This document shows positions 51,990-60,251 of a DNA stretch of 64,000 bases, piece by piece. The position numbers were made by a program, and so were the translations under genes. A model generated the notes under the pieces. The model made no database searches and was not told the origin of the DNA. It saw only the letters and a list, made by a program, of their open reading frames with translations. Origin of the DNA: an uncultured Algibacter sp. (GTDB lineage: Bacteria > Bacteroidota > Bacteroidia > Flavobacteriales > Flavobacteriaceae); the NCBI RefSeq assembly GCF_947487605.1, contig NZ_CANKXK010000002.1, positions 124,001 to 188,000 of the forward strand, in the 5' to 3' direction. Position 1 is the first letter of the stretch; every line of letters starts with the position of its first letter.

Positions 51990-53540
51990 TTACTCATCCA
52001 TAATTTGAAAAAAAACACTTTTGCTTTTATTGTAATAAATATTTTTAACCTCTAATAAATCCAATAAACTATGATACAATAAATCAGTTGTAAACCGTTT
52101 ATTTTTATTATTCTTTAAGGCTTTTATCTTATTTGGAAATCTCTTTTGAAACTCATCAGAATACCATACTATTGCAGCAGGATTTTTACTAAATTCACTC
52201 TCTTGAGCATGTAACCATTTCCCTTCTTCTCCTAAAACCTCTCCATGATCTGATAAGTAAATTAAAATAGATGGATAGTTCTTTCTATCCTGAATTTCTA
52301 TGACTTGATTTAGAAAATTATCGAGATAATATATAGTGTTGTCATAAGAATTTATTATTTCTTCCTTACTTAAGGAAGGGATGTACTTAGAGTCAATAAC
52401 TGGCTTAAACTTTCTATGCGACGGTGAATATCTATTTTCATACCACCAGTGGCTTCCCAACATATGTAACGAATACAATGCATTAGCTTCATTTTCTAAA
52501 AAACTGTTTTTAAAAGGAACCAAAAGTTCTTCATCTAAAACTTTTTTAAAGCTCATATAAGACCTCAAACTATCTATTAACACTATCTGTTTATTTGTTC
52601 TTGTAATGCTTTCAAAACTGATTTCCAATTCTTGATTTCCAAACCAAATGGTTTCATATTTACAAGCATTAAATACATCAAAAACTGAAGTTATCTCTTT
52701 TAAATTTTCATCTTCAACACTTGCATTAGTCATAATTCTGGGCAAACTAGCCCCTGTGTATGTGTATGGTGTAAAAACATTTGGAAAACTCACGATTTTG
52801 TTTCGTTTACTTAATAAAGGGGTTGTTTCTCTACTATATCCATTTATTTGTAAATGATCCGCCCTCACTGTTTCTCCTAAAACAAAAACAATTTTTAAAC
52901 TATCAATAGGGCTGTATACTGTTTTAGGTATTTCATTTAAATTATATTTATCGGAGACTAAATATTCCTTAATGCCAAAAAATACACTATATGGTAATCT
53001 CGTTTTTAGTGTATTTGGTCTTCGGCTTTCTATTGTATTATATAAAAAAATAGATGCCATAGTTAAAACAATAAATGGGATATTAATCTTAACTGGCAAA
53101 ATTGCTTTATACATTTTAGCTATCACAAATAACATAATTATAACAAAAAAAATAAAGATTATATAGTGAACTGACAATAGATCAAAGACAATTGATGATT
53201 TCGTTTCAATAACAGCTTGTATTAAAGATTTAGTGACTGAAATATCTTGTACATAAACCCAAAAAGAAAACAATGAAAGGATAAAAAAACAAGGAATAAA
53301 AAGAAACCTAAACAACCATTTATTAAGTGTTAATATGTAAATATACCCAGCAATTGATGTTTGTAGTAGAATAAGGTGGGCTGCATATAAAAAACGATCC
53401 TTATAACCAGAAAGAGGTATGTGTATGTATGAAGAAAAAGTAATAAATAGGACAAAAAAAGTATTTAAAAACAAATAGAATATTATTTGTTTTTTATTGT
53501 CTTTTATAAAAAATCTTACGCTATTTTTTATTCCTACCAT
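51990..53540 (-). CDS. Phosphoethanolamine transferase-type sulfatase (EptA family)
   Basis: A 516-residue inner-membrane enzyme with about five N-terminal helices (residues 18-170) and a periplasmic alkaline-phosphatase-fold domain. The metal-site Glu223 is in FVLGETVRADHLQINGYSRE. The likely catalytic Thr262 lies in YTYTGASLPRIM, and the second metal motif LSDHGEVLG is at 429-437. EptA-type enzymes move phosphoethanolamine from phosphatidylethanolamine to lipid A or core sugars, lowering surface charge. It overlaps the acyltransferase gene by 20 bp, so the two envelope-modifying enzymes are translationally coupled behind glnS. The exact acceptor is inference. Confidence 0.88.
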   Translation of the reverse strand: MVGIKNSVRFFIKDNKKQIIFYLFLNTFFVLFITFSSYIHIPLSGYKDRFLYAAHLILLQTSIAGYIYILTLNKWLFRFLFIPCFFILSLFSFWVYVQDISVTKSLIQAVIETKSSIVFDLLSVHYIIFIFFVIIMLFVIAKMYKAILPVKINIPFIVLTMASIFLYNTIESRRPNTLKTRLPYSVFFGIKEYLVSDKYNLNEIPKTVYSPIDSLKIVFVLGETVRADHLQINGYSRETTPLLSKRNKIVSFPNVFTPYTYTGASLPRIMTNASVEDENLKEITSVFDVFNACKYETIWFGNQELEISFESITRTNKQIVLIDSLRSYMSFKKVLDEELLVPFKNSFLENEANALYSLHMLGSHWWYENRYSPSHRKFKPVIDSKYIPSLSKEEIINSYDNTIYYLDNFLNQVIEIQDRKNYPSILIYLSDHGEVLGEEGKWLHAQESEFSKNPAAIVWYSDEFQKRFPNKIKALKNNKNKRFTTDLLYHSLLDLLEVKNIYYNKSKSVFFQIMDE

Positions 53541-54507
53541 TCAATATTGGCATATATTTATTTACAAAAATAATAACAGGTATAATTAATAATACTTGCA
53601 CAAATGCTAATATAAGTTTTATAGGTTCGCTAAATGTAAAAGTATTAATTCCTATAACTATCAATATAAGCTTTATAATGGTTAAAGATCTAAACTGAAG
53701 AGCCAATAAAGGAATTGTATTTCTTCCTAAAAAAGCTACTATTTTAGGGAATTTAACCCATTTAAAAAGAAATAGCACAAACAATGTTCCCATAAAACCA
53801 TTTAAAATGAATAGTGCTATATTTCCATACTGTGATCTATACATATCAATCTTTGAATTAACCATAGACATTGAAACACTTAATAATAAGCAACAAACCG
53901 TTAGTAGAAATAATTTCTTAGCTGAACGGAGTTCTATTAATCTATTTTTAAGAAAGCTCCCTGCCGAATAAAAAATTAATGAAACACAGGCAACATCTAT
54001 ACTCCAAGGTAATTTAAATTCGAAAAAAACAGGGTAAACAAGACCTAATGTTACTAAAATTATTAAAACAAAACCCTTTAGCATATCGAATCTAATTTTG
54101 TTTACAAACGAAAAGAGCAAAAAGGTTAAAAATATACAAGGCAAAAACCACATAGGAATTCCCCAATCCATAAACTGAACATCCCCTTGCGCATAAAAAA
54201 CACCTATAAACCCTTGTAATGGATCTAAATTATAATTTGTACTGTTTCCAAAATGTCTGCCTAAAAACAGCCAAAATATATATAACAATAAACTCCATAT
54301 AAAATAAGGTATTAAAATACTTTTTGCGCGTTTAACAATTGAATATTTAGTAATATTTTTTGGGTGAAACATTCCTGCTATAAAGAAAAATAGCGGCATA
54401 TGAAAACTATAAATATACGATTCCAAAAAGGGGTAATTATGCCCATATATAACTAAAAAGATACCTAAACCTCTAGCTTGATCTACCCATTCGTACCTAT
54501 CGTTCAT
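53521..54507 (-). CDS. Acyltransferase 3 (OafA-like) membrane protein
   Basis: A 328-residue polytopic protein with about ten helices. The N-terminus RYEWVDQARGLGIFLVIYGH (4-23) carries the conserved Arg and His, and YIYSFHMPLFFFIAGMF (residues 31-47) is the next family signature. Members O-acylate sugars or lipids at the inner membrane, for example O-antigen acetylation. The ATG lies directly after the glnS stop with no spacer, and the EptA-like gene overlaps its end by 20 bp. The acyl acceptor is not predictable. Confidence 0.88.
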   Translation of the reverse strand: MNDRYEWVDQARGLGIFLVIYGHNYPFLESYIYSFHMPLFFFIAGMFHPKNITKYSIVKRAKSILIPYFIWSLLLYIFWLFLGRHFGNSTNYNLDPLQGFIGVFYAQGDVQFMDWGIPMWFLPCIFLTFLLFSFVNKIRFDMLKGFVLIILVTLGLVYPVFFEFKLPWSIDVACVSLIFYSAGSFLKNRLIELRSAKKLFLLTVCCLLLSVSMSMVNSKIDMYRSQYGNIALFILNGFMGTLFVLFLFKWVKFPKIVAFLGRNTIPLLALQFRSLTIIKLILIVIGINTFTFSEPIKLILAFVQVLLIIPVIIFVNKYMPILNGRNKK

Positions 54508-56520
54508 TTAATTTCTCGATTTAAGCTGGCTAACCTCAGCAACCAATAAATCGTTTTTGTCCTCTAAGGCTTTATTTATAAACGCATTTATTTTATCATT
54601 TTTTGTTAGCCCGTTCTGCAACAACACATTTAATGTAAGTACAACAGCAATGCGTGTTCCAACCTTTTTTACAGCCGTATTAAATAAAGGCTCTAAGTCA
54701 ATATAACTTACATCTTTTGCAAGTTCTTGTATTTCAGCTTTTACCTTTTGTTGTTTTGGCTCAGGTAAATTTGTGTATTTCTTACCTAGTTTCTGAATAA
54801 CATCAATAGCCTTTCTTTGTGGTTGTTGCTTGGGTTTTTGCAGATTATTATTCTGATTTGGTTGTTGTTTTGGTTTAACCTTAGCCCAAGAATCTCTAAG
54901 TCCAACCGTTTTATTAAACACTAATTTATCTGAAGATGAATCGTCATCCACATTAAAATATCCTAAACGTTGAAATTGAAACCTCTCGCCTGCTTTAGCA
55001 TTTTGTAAACTAGGTTCTAAATATGCTTCAATAATTTTTAAGGAATTCGGATTGATAAAATCCATAAAGTCCTTGTCTTGGTGGCTATCTGGAGCTTCAT
55101 CCATAAACAACCTATCATATTCTCTAACTTTAGCTTTTATAGCATGTTTAATGGATACCCAATGTAGCGTCCCTTTTATTCGTCTTGAAGTATCTTCAGA
55201 ATAAGTACAGTGAATTTCTTTTACCTCCCCTTTTTCATCCTTTATTACACTCTCTGCTTTAATTATATAAGCGTTTTTTAATCTTACTTCTCCGCCAAGT
55301 TTCAGTCTAAAAAACTTATTACCAGCTTCCTCTTTAAAATCTTCCTTTTCAATATATAATTCGCGTGAAAAAGGCACTTTTCTAAATCCTGCACTTGCAT
55401 CTTCTTGATTATTCTCGGCTTCTAACCATTCTTCTTTCCCCTCTGGGTAATTAGTGATAACCAATTTTACTGGATCTAAAACCGCCATAACACGAGGTGC
55501 CGTTTTATTTAAATCTTCACGAATGCAAAATTCTAAAAGCGATACGTCTATTACATTATCTCTCTTAGCAACACCAACGGTTTCAACAAACTTCCTAATT
55601 GCTGTTGGTGTGTACCCTCTTCGTCTTAAACCAGAAATTGTCGGCATTCTGGGGTCGTCCCACCCATTAACAATACCATCTTCTACAAGTTTTAAGAGCT
55701 TCCGCTTGCTCATAATGGTATAGCTTAAGTTTAAACGCGCAAACTCGCGTTGTTTAGGTCTAAGCAGAGTTGGATTAATAACTTGATCTAAAAACCAATT
55801 GTATAACTCTCTATGGGGTTTAAACTCTAAAGAACAAAGCGAATGTGAGATTTGCTCTATATAATCGCTTTCGCCGTGTGTCCAATCGTACATAGGGTAA
55901 ATACACCAGTCGTTTCCTGTTCTATGATGATGTTTCTTTAAAACACGATACATAATAGGGTCACGCATTAACATATTGGTGTGTTGCATATTAATTTTTG
56001 CACGCAAAATATGTTCTCCTTCGTCAAACTCTCCTTCTTTCATACGTTCAAATAAATCAAGGTTCTCAACAATACTCCTGTTTCTAAATGGGCCATCAAC
56101 CCCGGGTTGGGTTGGTGTTCCTTTCTGTTCAGCCATAGCTTCGCTAGATTGTGAGTCTACATAAGCTTTTCCTTCTTTTATAAGTTGAATCGCCCAATCA
56201 TACAGCTGTTGAAAATAATCTGAAGAAAACAATTCCTTATCCCATTTATATCCTAACCAAGCAATATCGCGTTTAATAGCATCTACATATTCTTGTTCTT
56301 CTTTAGCTGGGTTGGTATCATCAAATCTAAGGTTTACTGGTGCATTGTAATATTCGCCTAGACCAAAACTAATTCCAATAGCCTTTGTATGTCCTATATG
56401 CAAGTACCCGTTTGGCTCTGGCGGAAACCTAAAACGCAGTTCGTTTTTAGACATTCCATTTGCCAAATCCTCCTCAATAATTTGTTCAATAAAATTTAAT
56501 GATTTTCTATCTTCAGACAT
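54508..56520 (-). CDS. glnS: Glutaminyl-tRNA synthetase with C-terminal extension
   Basis: A 670-residue class I synthetase. FPPEPNGYLHIGHTKAIGIS at 32-51 has the HIGH motif at 41-44, and NLSYTIMSKRKLLKLV near 270 is the MSK loop. Anticodon-binding beta-barrels run to about 555. After a Gln/Lys/Asn-rich linker (QQPNQNNNLQKPKQQPQRK) a further helical domain of about 90 residues follows (AEIQELAKDVSYIDLEPLFN, then VLTLNVLLQNGLTKNDKINA). This tail is absent from the 554-residue enterobacterial enzyme and may help bind tRNA. It heads an operon with the acyltransferase and EptA-like genes. Confidence 0.96.
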   Translation of the reverse strand: MSEDRKSLNFIEQIIEEDLANGMSKNELRFRFPPEPNGYLHIGHTKAIGISFGLGEYYNAPVNLRFDDTNPAKEEQEYVDAIKRDIAWLGYKWDKELFSSDYFQQLYDWAIQLIKEGKAYVDSQSSEAMAEQKGTPTQPGVDGPFRNRSIVENLDLFERMKEGEFDEGEHILRAKINMQHTNMLMRDPIMYRVLKKHHHRTGNDWCIYPMYDWTHGESDYIEQISHSLCSLEFKPHRELYNWFLDQVINPTLLRPKQREFARLNLSYTIMSKRKLLKLVEDGIVNGWDDPRMPTISGLRRRGYTPTAIRKFVETVGVAKRDNVIDVSLLEFCIREDLNKTAPRVMAVLDPVKLVITNYPEGKEEWLEAENNQEDASAGFRKVPFSRELYIEKEDFKEEAGNKFFRLKLGGEVRLKNAYIIKAESVIKDEKGEVKEIHCTYSEDTSRRIKGTLHWVSIKHAIKAKVREYDRLFMDEAPDSHQDKDFMDFINPNSLKIIEAYLEPSLQNAKAGERFQFQRLGYFNVDDDSSSDKLVFNKTVGLRDSWAKVKPKQQPNQNNNLQKPKQQPQRKAIDVIQKLGKKYTNLPEPKQQKVKAEIQELAKDVSYIDLEPLFNTAVKKVGTRIAVVLTLNVLLQNGLTKNDKINAFINKALEDKNDLLVAEVSQLKSRN

Positions 56521-56662
56521 TCTATTCTTTGTTTCATCAAAATAAGCCTCAAAATTACGGAAATTCCATTTATTTTATCATAATAACTTGAATAAGCGTA
56601 ACAAATAATAATTGAAAATGACTTATATATTAAAAGTTACAAATCTTTAAAATATTTATAAT

Positions 56663-56872
56663 ATGCAAAAAATAAAATATGTCTGTCCTAAATGTGCTAA
56701 TACGACATGTGAGGTTGGTGAAATGCGTGCTACAGGCGGTACACTTTCTAAGATATTCGATGTTCAAAATAAAAAATTTACATCGGTAACATGCTTAAGA
56801 TGTACTTATACCGAATTTTATAAAACAAAAACTAGTGCTATTAGCAATATTTTTGATTTCTTTACAGGCTAA
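56663..56872 (+). CDS. Small zinc-ribbon protein (DUF2082 type)
   Basis: A 69-residue protein with two CxxC pairs, YVCPKCANTTCE at 6-17 and TCLRCTYTEFYK at 43-54, around the conserved MRATGGTLSKIFDVQNKKFT segment. The four Cys should bind one zinc in a rubredoxin-like knuckle. Relatives are annotated only as nucleic-acid-binding zinc-ribbon proteins, and direct function is unknown. Its TAA overlaps the folB ATG by one base, so the two genes are translationally coupled. Confidence 0.85.
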   Translation: MQKIKYVCPKCANTTCEVGEMRATGGTLSKIFDVQNKKFTSVTCLRCTYTEFYKTKTSAISNIFDFFTG

Positions 56873-57234
56873 TGGGAACAATTAAAGTTGAAAATATTCG
56901 CGTATTTGCCTATCATGGTTGCTTAAAAGAAGAAACCAAAATAGGCAGTGATTATCGTGTTGATTTAGAGGTGAAAGCAAACTTGCAAGCATCTGCAGTG
57001 TCTGATAAACTAACAGATACTGTTGATTATGTTTTTTTAAATCGCATTATAAAGGAGGAGATGAATACCCCTTCTCATCTACTTGAAACAGTATGTAGGC
57101 GTATCCTTGATAGGATTTTTAATGAAGATGATTTAGTAAAAAAAGCTACTGTTTGTGTGAGCAAATTAAACCCCCCTATTGGTGGTGATGTAGAACGGGT
57201 AACTATAAAAATGAGTGATAAACGTAAAAAATAG
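56872..57234 (+). CDS. folB: Dihydroneopterin aldolase
   Basis: A 120-residue FolB of normal size, forming the octameric T-fold enzyme that splits dihydroneopterin to 6-hydroxymethyl-dihydropterin in folate synthesis. IRVFAYHGCLKEETKIGSDY at 9-28 has the conserved Glu and Tyr. LTDTVDYVFLNRIIKEEMNT is the middle signature, and SKLNPPIGGDVERVTI near 97 carries the catalytic Lys. It follows the zinc-ribbon gene with a one-base overlap and precedes tRNA-Cys. Confidence 0.94.
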   Translation: MGTIKVENIRVFAYHGCLKEETKIGSDYRVDLEVKANLQASAVSDKLTDTVDYVFLNRIIKEEMNTPSHLLETVCRRILDRIFNEDDLVKKATVCVSKLNPPIGGDVERVTIKMSDKRKK

Positions 57235-57264
57235 TTTTAAGGCTTAAAAAGTGTTATTTTTTTT

Positions 57265-57272
57265 TACATTTG
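57265..57272 (+). promoter_or_regulatory. -7 promoter element ahead of the tRNA-Cys leader
   Basis: TACATTTG followed by C is a perfect TAnnTTTG element 84 bp before the tRNA-Cys 5' end. It predicts a transcription start near 57280, so the primary transcript would begin with about 70 bases of leader containing two hairpins. Confidence 0.55.
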
Positions 57273-57278
57273 CACTAG

Positions 57279-57296
57279 TTTCCCGATGTCTCGGGA
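57279..57296 (+). other. Hairpin in the tRNA-Cys leader
   Basis: TTCCCGA and TCGGGAA pair across TGTC to form a 7-bp stem with a tetraloop. There is no T-run after it, so it is not a terminator by itself. Confidence 0.5.
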
Positions 57297-57312
57297 ATAA
57301 CAAATTTAAATG

Positions 57313-57343
57313 ATACATCAAAGCTTACTTTGATGTATTTTTT
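57313..57343 (+). terminator. Terminator-like hairpin directly upstream of tRNA-Cys
   Basis: A perfect 11-bp stem (ATACATCAAAG with CTTTGATGTAT), CTTA loop and five T at 57339-57343. The tRNA begins only 5 bp later, and the nearest promoter is upstream of this structure. Transcription of the tRNA must therefore either pass through it or start within it. Confidence 0.7.
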
Positions 57344-57348
57344 CAAAA

Positions 57349-57419
57349 GGCGTCATGGCCGAGTGGCTAGGCAGAGGTCTGCAAAACCTTCTACAGCGGT
57401 TCGAATCCGCTTGACGCCT
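57349..57419 (+). tRNA. tRNA-Cys (GCA anticodon)
   Basis: A complete 71-base cloverleaf without encoded CCA. The acceptor stem is GGCGTCA pairing with TGACGCC. The D arm GCC..GGC is followed by an anticodon stem around CTGCAAA (GCA anticodon, Cys), and the T arm is AGCGG-TTCGAAT-CCGCT. The discriminator base is T, which is the identity base for cysteine. A terminator follows at 57421. Confidence 0.97.
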
Positions 57420-57420
57420 C

Positions 57421-57456
57421 AAAAAAGAGATACTATTTTAGTGTCTCTTTTTTTTG
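57421..57456 (+). terminator. Rho-independent terminator of tRNA-Cys
   Basis: AAAAAAGAGATAC and GTGTCTCTTTTTTTT pair around a 7-base loop, giving a stem of more than 10 bp followed by an 8-T run. The A run on the left means it could also stop leftward transcription. Confidence 0.88.
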
Positions 57457-57524
57457 TTTTTTTTTAAAAATTATTAAACTTGTTGTAGCGATTGGAATTA
57501 AGGCAGCGCCTCAAAATAAGCTTC

Positions 57525-58205
57525 TTATTTTATTGGGTTTATTTGCTCTAACTTCTCTTTGTTTTTCTCGTATACATCAGGAAATAACCCTTGTACAAAA
57601 AGTAAAACACCAAAACCTAGTATTACCATAGCAATTACTTTCTTTGTTTTAAATATAAGTCTTGGGGTTAATTTTGCTTTAAGCTTTTTGGCAACTACTA
57701 TTTTAAATAAATCAGTTACAAAATAAGCTGTCAACATTGCTATAATAAATATGATATCGCCATTTTTTGAAGTGGTAAGCGAGTCTCCAAGAACCATAAA
57801 CCCTAGCCAACCTAACAATACACCAATATTTATAAAATTAAGTAAAAAGCCTTTTACAAAAAGCTTCCCATAGTCTTTTTGTATTTCTACCTTATGATAC
57901 TCCTTAACAATAGCTCTAAAAGATTTTGATGTTTTTATAAATGAAATAACACCATACACCATCAATAAAACACCTCCAAAAATTAAAAAATTAGGGTCGT
58001 TCCCTATTTTGCCTCTAAGGTTATTTGTACTATAGAATGCAATAATAATAAAGATAATATCTGCTAGAATAACACCCAAATCAAATATTAAAGCGCTTCT
58101 AAAACCTTTTGTTGCGCTTGTCTCTAAAAGTACAAAAAAGACTGGACCTATTGTAAATGCTAGAATAATACCAAAAGGAATGGCTGTTAAAATATCGTCA
58201 AACAT
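57525..58205 (-). CDS. LysE family translocator
   Basis: A 226-residue polytopic inner-membrane protein with six helices. The N-terminal AIPFGIILAFTIGPVFFVLL (residues 8-27) contains the conserved G-P of the LysE/RhtB family, and LLNFINIGVLLGWLGFMVLG near 120 is the matching second half. Members export amino acids or related small molecules; the substrate here is unknown. A basic tail at the C-terminus lies in the cytosol. The gene is isolated. Confidence 0.88.
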   Translation of the reverse strand: MFDDILTAIPFGIILAFTIGPVFFVLLETSATKGFRSALIFDLGVILADIIFIIIAFYSTNNLRGKIGNDPNFLIFGGVLLMVYGVISFIKTSKSFRAIVKEYHKVEIQKDYGKLFVKGFLLNFINIGVLLGWLGFMVLGDSLTTSKNGDIIFIIAMLTAYFVTDLFKIVVAKKLKAKLTPRLIFKTKKVIAMVILGFGVLLFVQGLFPDVYEKNKEKLEQINPIK

Positions 58206-58269
58206 AAATTTGTGATGCTTTTCACAAAGTAAAGAAATATTTTAAAATAGGGGAGAGTCTTTATAAAGT

Positions 58270-58376
58270 AAAAAACCTCGGAGCAAGCCACGAAGTATTT
58301 AACCTGAGATCCCGCTATAAAAGCGGGATTAGTTCAAATAACTATTTTAAGCTTGTTGCTTTGCAACTTTTAAAAC
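58270..58376. repeat. Cluster of hairpins and a possible dispersed repeat
   Basis: The 243-bp space between the LysE gene and the T9SS gene holds successive inverted repeats. ATCCCGCT with AGCGGGAT lies at 58309-58329. A longer composite follows, with TTTTAA, GTTGC, a three-base loop, GCAAC and TTAAAA at 58345-58375. The preceding CCTCGGAGCAAGCCACG stretch resembles sequences I recall as dispersed in marine Flavobacteriaceae. No coding potential is seen. Confidence 0.5.
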
Positions 58377-58390
58377 AGAGTTTCTCTAAT

Positions 58391-58425
58391 AAAAAAAGGC
58401 GCTTTTATAAATAAAAACGCCTTTT
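58391..58425 (-). terminator. Rho-independent terminator of the T9SS multidomain gene
   Basis: AAAGGCG and CGCCTTTT form the outer stem and TTTTAT with ATAAAA the inner one, with one mismatch between. On the minus strand the hairpin is followed by TTTTTTTATT. It lies 24 bp past the stop codon at 58449. Confidence 0.88.
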
Positions 58426-58448
58426 GCAAACAACTAAACTAAACAGTT

Positions 58449-59909
58449 TTACTGCTTAATAAGTTTTAAACTACTTATACCAGAAGCTGTTTTAATTTGA
58501 GCAAAATATAAACCTTTATTTAAACTAGCTCCGTCTATTGTTGCTTCGCTTGTATTAGGTGATAACGACAATACATTTTTACCTAATACGTCGAATACTT
58601 TAATGGAAGAGATATTAGCACTCTGTGTTTTTACTGTCCAACTATCTTGAGTTGGATTAGGAAAGATTTTAAATGAAGCTTTCGCTACGTCGTCTATACC
58701 TAAAACACATTCTTCGCCTACTGTATAAACAAAATCTTCAGTCACACCAAATCCACCATCTGCCCATACAAATTTAGCTCCATATGTAATATCAACGCCA
58801 GGTGTAGGTGCTATAATCGTTTTCGTATATGCTTGTCCTACGTTGCTATCAAAATTACCTTCTGAAAAAGGATCTCTATTTTGAATATAAGCAACTAGTC
58901 CAGCTACAGGATCACCTAACAAGGTGAATGTGATTTCTACATCTCCATTACCTAAAGTCTCAAACTTATATGCGTAACCATTTGGAAATGTTCCTTCTTT
59001 AACACCAAAAGACTGTCCTTCACACTCATTACTTGGATCTGCAATTGTAGTACCTCCCACTGTAATAGCATTATTTGCTGCAGAGTTTCCCGATGCATCA
59101 CTAGCTGAGACATCAAAACTATACATAGTTTCAGGTGTTAGTCCACTTATTATATAGGAAGTTTCAACTCCTGAAGCTCCTATTGTTTGTGCGGTAACAT
59201 CCCCTGCTATATCATAAGTTATATTGGCCGATGTTTCATCGGTAGCTGTTAACAACAATTCAATTGAAAACGGGTCAATGGCACCTATTGTTGCAGTAAA
59301 ACCTGATGGTGCTGTAACATCGCAAGGAGCACAGACACCGCCACAATCAACTCCTGTTTCGTCTTGATTTTCAATACCATCAGAGCAGGTTTCAGGGTCT
59401 GGGCCAGGTGCAGAGATACTATGAACCCAATAAGTGCCTGTACTTTGATTATTACTACTACCATCACCAAAAGTGCCACTATCTGTGTAAAGTTTCATAT
59501 TTCCATAACTACCAAGGTTAGACGGGAAATTTAATTCTACAGTTGTTAGTTCTTTACCAACTGTTTCAAAATTTACCTCCGCAACATTACTCTGAAAACC
59601 CAAACCATGTTGACGTACTTCAAGATCAGGGCAATCTCTACATTCCATAACTACAGTAATTGTATTGTTCACACTATTACTTAAATCAACAGGTACGGGA
59701 AAATTTATTTGTGCGTTATCCCAGTTGTTGGAAGCACCTACAATTTGTAGAACATCATTAGTTGTACTGCCATCGTCAATAATTGTAACAGTTGCTCCGC
59801 CATCACCTAACATTAACTGATTTGGATTTTCAAAATCAAACGGTAATTCTTGAGAATATCCTAATGATACAACCAAAAGGAAAAATAATAAAGTAATTTT
59901 TTTCATCAT
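58449..59909 (-). CDS. Secreted multidomain protein with FN3 and T9SS sorting domains
   Basis: A 486-residue secreted protein with a signal peptide (1-19). Residues 20-170 form a beta-jelly-roll-like domain that begins LPFDFENPNQLMLGDGG. A Cys-rich linker at about 172-198 (CSDGIENQDETGVDCGGVCA) joins it to an FN3-type domain (about 200-285) and then to another beta domain (NECEGQSFGVKEGTFPNGYA). The last 80 residues are a type A T9SS signal (FKIFPNPTQDSW, FDVLGKNVLSL, LNKGLYFAQIKTASG). It has no catalytic motif and is probably a glycan-binding surface protein. It neighbours the FG-GAP lipoprotein and GH17 genes, suggesting beta-glucan capture. Confidence 0.85.
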   Translation of the reverse strand: MMKKITLLFFLLVVSLGYSQELPFDFENPNQLMLGDGGATVTIIDDGSTTNDVLQIVGASNNWDNAQINFPVPVDLSNSVNNTITVVMECRDCPDLEVRQHGLGFQSNVAEVNFETVGKELTTVELNFPSNLGSYGNMKLYTDSGTFGDGSSNNQSTGTYWVHSISAPGPDPETCSDGIENQDETGVDCGGVCAPCDVTAPSGFTATIGAIDPFSIELLLTATDETSANITYDIAGDVTAQTIGASGVETSYIISGLTPETMYSFDVSASDASGNSAANNAITVGGTTIADPSNECEGQSFGVKEGTFPNGYAYKFETLGNGDVEITFTLLGDPVAGLVAYIQNRDPFSEGNFDSNVGQAYTKTIIAPTPGVDITYGAKFVWADGGFGVTEDFVYTVGEECVLGIDDVAKASFKIFPNPTQDSWTVKTQSANISSIKVFDVLGKNVLSLSPNTSEATIDGASLNKGLYFAQIKTASGISSLKLIKQ

Positions 59910-60251
59910 AAAATTGTTTTAACCAATAATTTAAATACTAAATTATTTCGTAGTTTCTTCAAGGTAGAGCCAATCCTTGTTAAATCGCTAACAACGACCC
60001 ATACAAGAAACATACACTAGGAAATTATAATGTTTCGTTAGTTGTTTTATAAAAGAGTGAGTGATACCAGCACTTCTAACGTTATCTTGTAACCAAAACA
60101 ATATTAGAGAAATTAGGAAACTTAGAAATGTAGGGGTAATGTAGTGGTGCGGTCTCTAAGTTTAATGATTATTTAAAAAACTCTAGGGCAATCTAGCAGC
60201 TATTGAGTCAGAATGACTCAAGAAAAACAAAGAATAAGCAATGAAAATCAG
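59910..60251. other. 342-bp intergenic region upstream of the T9SS multidomain gene
   Basis: No gene is visible. Near the right end a perfect hairpin, TTGAGTCA-GAA-TGACTCAA (60203-60221), lies 31 bp past the stop codon of the FG-GAP gene. It lacks a T-run on either strand. No clear TAnnTTTG element was found for the leftward gene. Confidence 0.55.

Noticed and set aside
60203-60221. TTGAGTCA hairpin as a terminator for the FG-GAP lipoprotein gene
   Set aside because: There is no T-run after the stem on either strand, so I list it only as a structure in the intergenic region.
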